A stretch of DNA of 13,768 nucleotides, from positions 1 to 13,768 of the forward strand of contig JAEZEN010000134.1 in the NCBI GenBank assembly GCA_023433185.1, in the 5' to 3' direction. How positions within the stretch are numbered: the first letter of the stretch is position 1; each line of letters starts with the position of its first letter. The notes under the pieces are model-generated. The model had not been told where the DNA came from. It made no database searches and worked only from the letters and a program-made list of their open reading frames with translations. The DNA comes from Pseudomonadota bacterium (GTDB lineage Bacteria > Pseudomonadota > Alphaproteobacteria > Rhizobiales > Kaistiaceae). Shown piece by piece: positions 7,574-13,768 of the stretch. The translations under genes were made by a program, and so were the position numbers.

Positions 7574-7999
7574 CTACCCCACCGCGCTCCTCCAGGGATC
7601 GATCACCGTCAGGCCGGCGGCGAGGAACGCGGTTGCGTCGCGCGTTGCCACGGCGAACCCATGCGCGGCGGCGATCGCGGCGATGTAGCCATCGGGCGTG
7701 GGGAACCCCCTTCCGGTCGCGCGCGCCTTGACGGCGAGCTCGGCATAGCGCCGCGCCGCTGCGGTATCGAAGGGCAGGACGCGGGGGGCGAACAGGGCCA
7801 GCACGTCGTCAAGCGCAGCCGTCAGCGTGTCCTTCCGCCTGCCGTCTGGCAAGGCGCCGACGCCGAAGAGAAGGTCGGCGACGGTGACGCTGGAAAGGAG
7901 CAGCGTGTCCGCGGCCTGTGAGTCGAGCCACTCGCGCACCCGAGGGTGCGGTGTACTCGTCATCGCCTCCGACACGACATTGGTGTCGAGGAGGATCAT
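7574..7999 (-). CDS. vapC: Type II toxin, PIN-domain ribonuclease (VapC/FitB type)
   Basis: A 141-residue PIN-domain protein, likely a magnesium-dependent endoribonuclease held inactive by the antitoxin encoded just upstream. It opens with MILLDTNVVSE, where Asp5 is the first active-site acid. Asp103 in PTPDGYIAAIAAAHGF and the ATRD segment (Asp121) supply the C-terminal acidic residues. The ending GLTVIDPW is typical of the FitB branch. The second acidic position, normally glutamate in a VAELLFG-like motif, is Asp42 here (VADLLFG). The charge is kept but the side chain is shorter, and the effect on activity is unknown. The start codon overlaps the antitoxin stop by 4 bases, a sign of translational coupling. 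The RNA target cannot be read from sequence. Confidence 0.9.
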   Translation of the reverse strand: MILLDTNVVSEAMTSTPHPRVREWLDSQAADTLLLSSVTVADLLFGVGALPDGRRKDTLTAALDDVLALFAPRVLPFDTAAARRYAELAVKARATGRGFPTPDGYIAAIAAAHGFAVATRDATAFLAAGLTVIDPWRSAVG

Positions 8000-8247
8000 T
8001 CGAAACGCATCGGCTCGGCCGGACGCCTGTCGCGGACCTGCTCAAGGGCCTGTTCGAGCGCTTCGACATCGGCGTTCGTCACACCGTGTTTCCGGCCTAT
8101 CTCCGCCAGCGCCGTCCCAGGCCGCACGCGGCCCTCGGGGAGGATGGCGCGCATCTCCGCTTCCGTGCTGCGGTTGTGCTGCGCGGCGCGGACCTTCAGG
8201 GCGCGATGCGCCTCTTCGGAAAGGTTGCGGATGGTGACGGCCGCCAT
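7996..8247 (-). CDS. vapB: FitA-like ribbon-helix-helix antitoxin
   Basis: An 83-residue protein that should bind DNA as a dimer through its N-terminus and block the toxin active site with its C-terminus. Residues 1-40 (AVTIRNLSEE, VRAAQHNRSTEAEMRAIL) fit the FitA-type ribbon-helix-helix closely: a short strand followed by two helices. The C-terminal half, rich in Arg and Glu, is the expected toxin-wrapping tail. The gene lies directly upstream of the toxin gene with a 4-base overlap. The start codon touches a perfect palindrome that is probably its own operator, so autorepression is likely. The usual chromosomal names are VapB or FitA; FitA-like is the better structural description. Confidence 0.9.
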   Translation of the reverse strand: MAAVTIRNLSEEAHRALKVRAAQHNRSTEAEMRAILPEGRVRPGTALAEIGRKHGVTNADVEALEQALEQVRDRRPAEPMRFE

Positions 8248-8289
8248 GATAGCGTCCTCAATCGGTTGACCGCGACGCTATCAAGATAG
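8247..8289. promoter_or_regulatory. Palindromic operator of the toxin-antitoxin pair
   Basis: TGATAGCGTC (8247-8256) and GACGCTATCA (8274-8283) are a perfect 10-bp inverted repeat with a 17-base spacer, ending at the antitoxin start codon. A third GATAG half-site follows at 8285-8289, making CTATC-AA-GATAG with the second arm. The GATAGC/GCTATC core resembles the half-sites I recall for Neisseria FitA. The position implies autoregulation. Confidence 0.65.
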
Positions 8290-8297
8290 GGAAAGTG

Positions 8298-8330
8298 ATG
8301 GCGCCCCCGCAAGTGGCCGGCGGGCGCCAT
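8298..8330 (-). terminator. Candidate terminator after the aldehyde dehydrogenase gene
   Basis: ATGGCGCCC (8298-8306) and GGGCGCCAT (8322-8330) form a perfect 9-bp stem with a 15-base loop, 7 bases beyond the aldehyde dehydrogenase stop codon. Read on the minus strand it is followed by CACTTTCCC, a poor T-tract. It would separate the sugar-acid operon from the toxin-antitoxin promoter, which lies just downstream on the same strand. Confidence 0.5.
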
Positions 8331-8337
8331 GGCTGTC

Positions 8338-9774
8338 CTACGGCAGCGTGTAAGCCGTCTTCACCGTGGTGAAGAACTCCGCCGCGTACTTGCCCTGTTC
8401 GCGCGGACCGTAGCTCGAGCCCTTCGAGCCGCCGAACGGCACGTGGTAGTCGACGCCCGCCGTCGGCAGGTTGACCATCACCATGCCGGCCTCGGCGTTC
8501 CGCTTGAAGTGCGAGGCGTATTTGAGGCTCGTCGTGCAGATGCCCGAGGACAGGCCGAACTGCGTGTCGTTGGCGACATGGAGCGCCTCCTCGTAGTCCT
8601 TGACCCGGATGACGCTCGCCACCGGTCCGAAGATCTCTTCCTTGTTGATCCGCATCTCCGGCTTGGTCTCGGTGAAGAGCGCCGGCTGGAGGTAGAATCC
8701 GGGGGTGGCGCGGTTGAGTCGCTCGCCGCCCCAGCGGAGCGTGGCGCCCTCGTCGCGGCCGATTCGGATGTACTCCTCGTCCTGGCTCATCTGGCTCTGG
8801 TCGACCACCGGGCCGATCTGGGTGCCGTCCTTCAGCGCATCGTCGACGACGAGGCTGCGGAGCCGCTCGCAGACCGCATCGACGAACTTGTCGTGGATGC
8901 CGGCGGTCACCACCAGCCGCGAGGACGCCGTGCAGCGCTGGCCGGTCGAGAAATAGGCGCCGTTCACGGCGCACTCGACCGCCGTCTTGAGGTCGGCGTC
9001 GTCGAGCACGACCAGCGGGTTCTTGCCGCCCATCTCGAGCTGGAACTTCCGCATGAGCGCGACCGACTCGGCGGCGAGCTTCCGGCCGGTGCCGACCGAG
9101 CCGGTGAAGGTCAGCGCCTTGACGTCGGGCGACTTGACGATGACGTCGCCGACCACCGAGCCCTTGCCCATGACGAGGTTGAGGACGCCCTTGGGCAGCC
9201 CGGCGCGAACGAGGATGTCGACGATGGTCCAGGTCGATGCCGGCACGAGGTCGGCCGGCTTGATGACGACGGTGTTGCCGTAGGTCAGCGCCGGGGCGAT
9301 CTTCCACGCGGGAATGGCGATCGGGAAGTTCCACGGCGTGATGATGCCGACCACGCCGACCGGCTCGCGGGTCATGGTCACGTCGATGCCGGGACGCACG
9401 CTCGGCACGATCTCGCCGGTCAGCCGCAGGCACTCGCCGGCGAAGAAGTCGAAGATCTGGGCGGCGCGGATCGTCTCGCCGATGCCCTCGGCGAGCGTCT
9501 TTCCCTCCTCGCGGGAGAGCTGGCGGCCGATCTCGTCCTTGCGGGCGAGGATCTCATCCGACGCCTTCTTGAGGATGTCGTGGCGCTGCTGGATGCCGGA
9601 ACGCGCCCAGGCCGGGAAGGCCTCCTTGGCCGCCGCGATGGCGCGCTCGGCGTCGTCTTTGGTGCCGCGGACGAAATGCCCGAGGCTGTCGTCGGTGTTG
9701 GAAGGATTGATGTTGTCGACCGCCTCACCGTCAGTCCATTCGCCGGCGATGTAGTTCCTGTAGGTCTCGGTCAT
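8338..9774 (-). CDS. Aldehyde dehydrogenase, probably alpha-ketoglutarate semialdehyde (2,5-dioxovalerate) dehydrogenase
   Basis: A 478-residue NAD(P)+-dependent aldehyde dehydrogenase of normal length. The catalytic set is visible: Asn149 (TPWNFP), Lys172 (VIKPAD), Glu247 (LEMGGKNP) and the nucleophile Cys281 (STGQRC). The substrate is inferred from context. Next to a FAH-family keto-deoxy-acid dehydratase and an IlvD/Edd dehydratase, the expected reaction is 2-oxoglutarate semialdehyde to 2-oxoglutarate, the last step of the non-phosphorylative pentose route. The frame extends to 9972, but this would overlap the FAH gene, and the conserved start METxYRNYIAGEW-like region begins at ATG 9774. 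AGGAAGGA lies about 9 bases upstream. It is 40 bases after the FAH gene and probably shares its transcript. A different semialdehyde or lactaldehyde substrate remains possible. Confidence 0.85.
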   Translation of the reverse strand: MTETYRNYIAGEWTDGEAVDNINPSNTDDSLGHFVRGTKDDAERAIAAAKEAFPAWARSGIQQRHDILKKASDEILARKDEIGRQLSREEGKTLAEGIGETIRAAQIFDFFAGECLRLTGEIVPSVRPGIDVTMTREPVGVVGIITPWNFPIAIPAWKIAPALTYGNTVVIKPADLVPASTWTIVDILVRAGLPKGVLNLVMGKGSVVGDVIVKSPDVKALTFTGSVGTGRKLAAESVALMRKFQLEMGGKNPLVVLDDADLKTAVECAVNGAYFSTGQRCTASSRLVVTAGIHDKFVDAVCERLRSLVVDDALKDGTQIGPVVDQSQMSQDEEYIRIGRDEGATLRWGGERLNRATPGFYLQPALFTETKPEMRINKEEIFGPVASVIRVKDYEEALHVANDTQFGLSSGICTTSLKYASHFKRNAEAGMVMVNLPTAGVDYHVPFGGSKGSSYGPREQGKYAAEFFTTVKTAYTLP

Positions 9775-9814
9775 GCGTCTCGTCCTTCCTGGAAATCGTA
9801 TGGTTCGTGCGAGA

Positions 9815-10807
9815 TCAGAGCGCCTTGACGGCGATCTTCTCCTTTTTAGCGATGTCGAGCGGGTTGGTGAGCGGCAGGCCGAACGGCTCGGCCTCGATCT
9901 CGAACACGTCGCCCTTCTTCGTCCGCACCCCGGCGGCGAATGACAGCGTCGCCGTGCCGTAGCAGTGGACATGCACGTCGCCGGGGCGACGGAACCACGG
10001 ATACTTGAAGTGGTGCGCCTCGAGGTTGGCGATGGTGTGCGACATGTTCGCCTCGCCGGTGAGGAACGGCTGCTCGAAGATCACCTTCCTGCCGCGCCGG
10101 ATGCGCGAGGTGCCGCGGATGTCCTCAGGCAGGTCGCCGAGCAGGATCTCCGGCCCGAAGGAGGACGGGCGGAGCTTGGAATGGGCGAGGAAGAGGTAAT
10201 TGACCCGCTCGGTCACATGGTCGGAGAACTCGTTCATCAGCGCGAAGCCGACGCGGTAAGGCGTGCCTTCCTTGCCGATGACGTAGATGCCGGCGACCTC
10301 GGGCTCCTCGCCGGCATCCTCGGCGAAGCCGGGCGAGACGAGCGGCGTGCCGGGCGCGGCGACGAAGCTGCCGGCGCCCTTGTAGAACCATTCCGGCTGG
10401 ACGCCTTCCCTGCCGCGCCGGGGCTTGCCGCCCTCGAGGCCCATCCGGAACATCTTCATCGAATCCGTGAGCGTCTCCTCGTCGGCCTCGGCGACCTTCT
10501 GGTGCATGGCGTCGCGGGTCGCGGCCGAGCCGAGATGCGTAAGGCCCGTGCCGGTGACGACGAGATGGGCGGGATCGGGGTGCTCGATCGGCAGGGCCAC
10601 CTTGCCGGCGGCGAGCAGGGCCGCGGGCTTCGCCTTCGCACCGCGCCTCGTGGCGGCGACCAGTTCGGCGATGCCGACGCCGCTGGCGATCGCCGCCATC
10701 GCCAGGTCATAGACAGTGTCGAAGCCGTCGATGAACCACGATCCGCCTTCGTCGGTGGCGACGATCTGGCGACCGTTCCGGCCCTTCCGCACCTGCATCA
10801 GACGCAT
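9815..10807 (-). CDS. FAH-family protein, GguC/AraD1-like, probable 2-keto-3-deoxy-sugar-acid dehydratase
   Basis: A 330-residue protein that resembles GguC/AraD1 of rhizobia (about 330 residues), in the fumarylacetoacetate hydrolase fold. The C-terminal two-thirds holds the FAH core. The EEPEVAG segment (Glu168, Glu170) and MNEFSDH (Glu193, Asp196) are plausible metal ligands. Lys211 and SSFGPEILLG follow, as usual for the family. The N-terminal segment with MQVRKGRNGRQI and the TGTGLTHLGSAATRDAMH motif near residue 85-102 are characteristic of this subgroup. The family includes dehydratases that turn 2-keto-3-deoxy-pentonates into 2-oxoglutarate semialdehyde; the neighbouring dehydratase and aldehyde dehydrogenase support that role here, but the exact sugar is not readable. 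A purine-rich AAGGGAAGGAAA precedes ATG 10807. It is cotranscribed, by position, with the aldehyde dehydrogenase. Confidence 0.82.
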   Translation of the reverse strand: MRLMQVRKGRNGRQIVATDEGGSWFIDGFDTVYDLAMAAIASGVGIAELVAATRRGAKAKPAALLAAGKVALPIEHPDPAHLVVTGTGLTHLGSAATRDAMHQKVAEADEETLTDSMKMFRMGLEGGKPRRGREGVQPEWFYKGAGSFVAAPGTPLVSPGFAEDAGEEPEVAGIYVIGKEGTPYRVGFALMNEFSDHVTERVNYLFLAHSKLRPSSFGPEILLGDLPEDIRGTSRIRRGRKVIFEQPFLTGEANMSHTIANLEAHHFKYPWFRRPGDVHVHCYGTATLSFAAGVRTKKGDVFEIEAEPFGLPLTNPLDIAKKEKIAVKAL

Positions 10808-10843
10808 GTCGGTTTCCTTCCCTTGCTCCGGCGTGCCCCGTTT

Positions 10844-10875
10844 TTCGGCGAGGATGCCCTGCTTCGGCGAGGATG
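10844..10875. repeat. 13-bp tandem direct repeat between the regulator and FAH genes
   Basis: TTCGGCGAGGATG occurs at 10844-10856 and again at 10863-10875, a perfect 13-base match with a 19-base period. It lies in the 108-base gap between the GntR-type gene and the FAH gene. It could be a regulator site, a small duplication or a chance repeat. No palindromic symmetry was seen in the unit. Confidence 0.55.
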
Positions 10876-10915
10876 ACTGTGCCAGCCAGCCGCGAGCGTC
10901 AAGCGCCGATGTTGG

Positions 10916-11710
10916 TCAGGGCGTCTGTTCGCTCTCGTTCCGCCGCATCCACAGCGCGTCGAAGACGTCGCCCTTCGAGTTGCGGAGCAGGCGCCGCATG
11001 CTGAGGAAGGCCGCCTCGGAATCGTGGGCCGCGATCGCCTCGAGGATCTCGCGGTGCTGGACGACGGCATCATGGGCCATCACCCGCCAGCCCATCGTGA
11101 AGGTGATCTCGAGGGTCGAGCGGATCATGGCGCCGAGCGAGCGCAGCATCGGGTTCCGCGACGCCTCGAGGATGATCATGTGGAAGTCGATGTCGGCGTC
11201 GATCTGGGTGCCGCTGCCGCGCGGCTCGCCCTCGATGCCGGCCATCGCCATGCGGAGCGCCCGGATCTCCTCGTCGGTGGCGCGCTCGGCGGCGCGGGCG
11301 GCCGCGGCCGGCTCGATGATCTCGCGCATCTCGAAGAGCGCGTGGATGAAGTCCTCGTCGGGATTCTGGTCGACCTGCCAGCGCAGCACGTCCGGATCGA
11401 GCATGTTCCAGTCGACGGTCGGCCGGATGCGCGTGCCGATCTTCGGCCGCGACACGGTCAGGCCCTTGGCCGACAGCAGGCGGATCGCCTCGCGCACCGC
11501 GGTACGCGAGACCCCAAACTCGGCCTGGATCTGCGGCTCGGTCGGCAAGGTCTCCCCCGGGCGATACTGGCCGGCGACGATGCGCCGGCCGATCGTGCCG
11601 GCGACGAACTCGGACAGATTGCCACCCTCTCCGCGGGCTCCCCTGACAACGTCGGATGCTATGGTCCCGTCCTCCCGTCCACCCGCGACTATCATCCTAC
11701 CTAATACCAT
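10916..11710 (-). CDS. GntR-family transcriptional regulator, FadR/FCD subfamily
   Basis: A 264-residue regulator, probably a repressor of the adjacent sugar-acid genes that is relieved by a pathway intermediate. The winged helix-turn-helix covers about residues 31-97, with GQYRPGETLPTEPQIQAEFG and VSRTAVREAIRLL as the GntR signature. The FCD effector domain covers about 118-255, with DIDFHMIILEASRNPML (Asp173, His177) and His219 in QHREILEAI. The last helix reads MRRLLRN, so the histidine many FCD proteins carry there is not evident; the metal site may be incomplete. ATG 11710 is the longest start; ATG 11695 is an alternative. Neither has a clear ribosome binding site, and residues 1-30 look unconserved. 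It diverges from the dehydratase gene and lies upstream of the FAH and aldehyde dehydrogenase genes on the same strand. Confidence 0.88.
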   Translation of the reverse strand: MVLGRMIVAGGREDGTIASDVVRGARGEGGNLSEFVAGTIGRRIVAGQYRPGETLPTEPQIQAEFGVSRTAVREAIRLLSAKGLTVSRPKIGTRIRPTVDWNMLDPDVLRWQVDQNPDEDFIHALFEMREIIEPAAAARAAERATDEEIRALRMAMAGIEGEPRGSGTQIDADIDFHMIILEASRNPMLRSLGAMIRSTLEITFTMGWRVMAHDAVVQHREILEAIAAHDSEAAFLSMRRLLRNSKGDVFDALWMRRNESEQTP

Positions 11711-11949
11711 GCTGGGGGCTACAGTGCCGGAAGCGGCCCTGATCGCATCCCATCAGCAATCCGTGCTTCCACATGGCAGCCCCGGCGCCCTCCGGCTTGC
11801 GGTGTCCGGAGGCAGTGTCTACACGTTTCATCATACATTTAACAGCACCTGCGGCACCGTCATGTCTGTCGACCCGCGCCGAGCGGAATGCTAGCTTCCC
11901 GCCGCCAATACGCGCCCGTGAGGACGCGATAGCCCAACAGGAAACGACC
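11711..11949. promoter_or_regulatory. Divergent control region of the sugar-acid module
   Basis: This 239-base gap separates the regulator gene from the dehydratase gene and is the only long non-coding stretch in the window. It holds a 7-bp inverted repeat, CCTCCGG (11789-11795) and CCGGAGG (11806-11812). Just beyond lies GTGT-CT-ACAC (11815-11824), a small palindrome reminiscent of the GT/AC half-sites of FadR-type operators. An AT-richer patch at about 11821-11842 is the best place for a promoter, and on the minus strand it contains TATGAT. Individual boxes cannot be assigned with confidence. Confidence 0.5.
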
Positions 11950-13743
11950 ATGGATAAGGACAAATCCCGCCTGCGTTCGCGACAGTGGTTCGACAATCCC
12001 GAAAACCCCGGGATGACGGCCCTCTACCTCGAGCGCTATCTCAACTACGGGCTGACGCGGGAGGAACTGCAAAGCGGCAAGCCGATCATCGGGATCGCCC
12101 AGACGGGCAACGACCTGTCGCCCTGCAACCGCCACCACCTCGATCTCGGCAAGCGCGTCCGCGACGGCATCACGGCGGCCGGCGGGCTCTGCATGGAGTT
12201 TCCCGTCCATCCGATCCAGGAGACCGGAAAGCGCCCCACGGCGGCGCTCGACCGCAACCTCGCCTATCTCGGACTGGTCGAACTGCTGTACGGCTACCCT
12301 CTCGACGGTGTCGTGCTGACCACCGGCTGCGACAAGACTACGCCCGCCTGCATCATGGCCGCGGCGACGGTCAATCTGCCGGCCATCGTCCTCTCCGGCG
12401 GCCCGATGCTCAACGGCTGGTGGCATGGCGAGCGCAGCGGCTCCGGCACCATCGTCTGGAAGGCGCGCGAACGCCTCGCGGCCGGCGAAATCGGCTATGA
12501 CGAGTTCATCGAAATCGTGGCCTCTTCGGCCCCCTCGGTGGGGCACTGCAACACGATGGGCACCGCCTCCACCATGAATTCGGTCGCCGAGGCGCTCGGC
12601 ATGAGCCTGCCGGGCTGCGCTGCGATTCCCGCGCCCTACCGGGAGCGCGGCCAGATCGCCTACGAGACAGGCAAGCGCGCGGTCGAGATGGTCTGGGAGG
12701 ACCTCAAGCCGTCCGACATCCTGACCCGCGAGGCCTTCGAGAACGCGATCGTCGTCAACTCGGCGATCGGCGGCTCGACCAACGCCCCGATCCACGTCAA
12801 CGCGATCGCCCGCCACATCGGCGTGCCGCTCTCGATCGACGACTGGCAGACGGTCGGGCACAAGGTGCCGCTGCTGGTCAACCTCCAGCCCGCTGGCAAG
12901 TATCTCGGCGAGGAATATCACCGTGCCGGCGGCGTCCCCGCCGTCGTCAACGAACTGATGAAGCACGGACTCATCCGCGAGCAGGCGCTTACGGTGAACG
13001 GCAGGACCATCGGCGAGAACTGCCGCGGCCGCGAATCGCTCGACAAGGACGTGATCCGCACCTTCGACAACGCGCTCGTCCAGGACGCCGGCTTCATCGT
13101 GCTTCGCGGCAACCTGTTCGATTCCGCGATCATGAAGACCAGCGTCATCTCCGAAGAGTTCCGCAAGCGCTACCTGTCCGACCCGAACAACCCGGGCGCC
13201 TTCGAGGGGCGGGCGATCGTGTTCGACGGCCCGGAGGACTATCACCACCGGATCGACGATCCCGCGCTCGCCATCGACGAGAACTGCATGCTCTTCATTC
13301 GCGGCACGGGGCCGATCGGCTATCCCGGCGGCGCCGAAGTGGTGAACATGCAGCCGCCGGCCGCACTCATCAAGCGCGGCGTTCTCGCGCTGCCCTGCAT
13401 CGGCGACGGCCGCCAGTCCGGCACCTCGGGCTCGCCCTCCATCCTCAACGCCTCGCCGGAAGCGGCGGCCGGCGGCGGGCTCGCCCTCCTGCGGACGGAC
13501 GACCGGGTGCGGATCGACCTCAACAAGGGCGAGGCGAACATCCTGATCTCGGATGAGGAACTCGCGAAGCGTCGCAGCGAACTCGCGACCCAGGGCGGCT
13601 TCCCGATCCCGAAGAGCCAGACGCCCTGGCAGGAGATCCAGCGCTCGATGGTCGACCAGTTCTCCGAAGGCATGGTCCTCAAGCCGGCCATCAAATACCA
13701 AGATGTCGCGCACGTGATGGGCATCCCGCGCGACAATCACTGA
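11950..13743 (+). CDS. IlvD/Edd-family sugar-acid dehydratase (L-arabinonate/D-xylonate dehydratase type)
   Basis: A 597-residue iron-sulfur dehydratase that removes water from an aldonic acid to give a 2-keto-3-deoxy acid. Cys59, Cys127 and Cys200 fall exactly where the [2Fe-2S] ligands lie in Rhizobium L-arabinonate dehydratase, and Lys129 matches the carbamylated Mg2+-binding lysine. Ser490 in [11 protein letters not shown] matches the catalytic serine region. The [21 protein letters not shown] segment and [14 protein letters not shown] are typical of the pentonate branch rather than branched-chain IlvD or Edd. AGGA (11939-11942) sits 7 bases before ATG 11950; the frame is open upstream to 11773 without homology. 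It diverges from the GntR gene. The pentonate specificity (L-arabinonate, D-xylonate or another) is inferred and not resolvable here. Confidence 0.92.
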   Translation: MDKDKSRLRSRQWFDNPENPGMTALYLERYLNYGLTREELQSGKPIIGIAQTGNDLSPCNRHHLDLGKRVRDGITAAGGLCMEFPVHPIQETGKRPTAALDRNLAYLGLVELLYGYPLDGVVLTTGCDKTTPACIMAAATVNLPAIVLSGGPMLNGWWHGERSGSGTIVWKARERLAAGEIGYDEFIEIVASSAPSVGHCNTMGTASTMNSVAEALGMSLPGCAAIPAPYRERGQIAYETGKRAVEMVWEDLKPSDILTREAFENAIVVNSAIGGSTNAPIHVNAIARHIGVPLSIDDWQTVGHKVPLLVNLQPAGKYLGEEYHRAGGVPAVVNELMKHGLIREQALTVNGRTIGENCRGRESLDKDVIRTFDNALVQDAGFIVLRGNLFDSAIMKTSVISEEFRKRYLSDPNNPGAFEGRAIVFDGPEDYHHRIDDPALAIDENCMLFIRGTGPIGYPGGAEVVNMQPPAALIKRGVLALPCIGDGRQSGTSGSPSILNASPEAAAGGGLALLRTDDRVRIDLNKGEANILISDEELAKRRSELATQGGFPIPKSQTPWQEIQRSMVDQFSEGMVLKPAIKYQDVAHVMGIPRDNH

Positions 13744-13768
13744 TACGGAACGCGGCCGTCCCGAACCG

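Noticed and set aside
7010..7921. A 303-codon plus-strand frame overlapping iolB and the toxin gene
   Set aside because: Out of frame with iolB, antisense to the toxin, Arg/Pro-rich shadow composition with no motif.
9775..9972. N-terminal extension of the aldehyde dehydrogenase to 9972
   Set aside because: The extra residues are Arg/Ser rich, overlap the FAH gene and precede the normal family N-terminus; a good ribosome binding site precedes 9774.
11860..13740. A 626-codon open frame on the minus strand opposite the dehydratase gene
   Set aside because: The plus-strand dehydratase carries all conserved ligands; the antisense frame is a codon-bias artefact of high GC.
1..13768. CRISPR array, tRNA, insertion sequence or phage/defence island
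   Set aside because: No regularly spaced repeats, tRNA-like cloverleaf, transposase or terminal repeats were seen; the toxin-antitoxin pair stands alone and does not form a larger defence cluster.

Overview
The window is GC-rich (by eye roughly two-thirds G+C), tightly packed and almost fully coding. Gene content and order resemble a free-living or plant-associated alphaproteobacterium, probably Hyphomicrobiales (inference from the IolC-DUF2090 fusion, the GGAA-N6-TTCC type IolR site, and an IlvD/Edd sugar-acid dehydratase beside a GguC/AraD1-type protein). No rRNA, tRNA, CRISPR array, insertion sequence or phage gene was seen.

Layout. (1) 1-1423: the start of a DUF971 protein (minus strand, running off the left edge) diverges from moaA (molybdenum cofactor synthesis). 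(2) 1545-3628: an unassigned class I SAM methyltransferase, then a flavin amine oxidase of the monomeric sarcosine oxidase/SolA type, both on the plus strand. (3) 3651-7532: a partial myo-inositol catabolic locus. iolG (minus) diverges from iolC-iolB (plus) across 111 bases holding a perfect GGAA-N6-TTCC site. IolC carries a C-terminal DUF2090 domain, so one polypeptide may do both the kinase and aldolase steps. iolD and iolE are not here. (4) 7574-8289: a FitA/VapC-type toxin-antitoxin pair (minus) with a 10-bp palindromic operator touching the antitoxin start codon. (5) 8338-13743: a non-phosphorylative sugar-acid module. A GntR/FCD regulator, a GguC/AraD1-like FAH-family protein and a ketoglutarate-semialdehyde-type aldehyde dehydrogenase lie on the minus strand; an IlvD/Edd-family sugar-acid dehydratase diverges from them.

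How they work together. In the inositol locus IolG oxidises myo-inositol, IolB isomerises 5-deoxy-glucuronate, and IolC phosphorylates (and perhaps cleaves) the product; the hydratase and hydrolase steps must come from elsewhere. In the last module the dehydratase would make a 2-keto-3-deoxy acid, the FAH protein a semialdehyde and the aldehyde dehydrogenase 2-oxoglutarate, with the GntR protein as the likely local repressor. The toxin-antitoxin pair sits between these catabolic loci and has its own promoter/operator, with a hairpin separating it from the aldehyde dehydrogenase.

I found no convincing new multi-gene system. The more interesting signals are regulatory: the IolR-like site, the FitA-like operator, a 13-bp tandem direct repeat between the regulator and FAH genes, and a possibly leaderless moaA.
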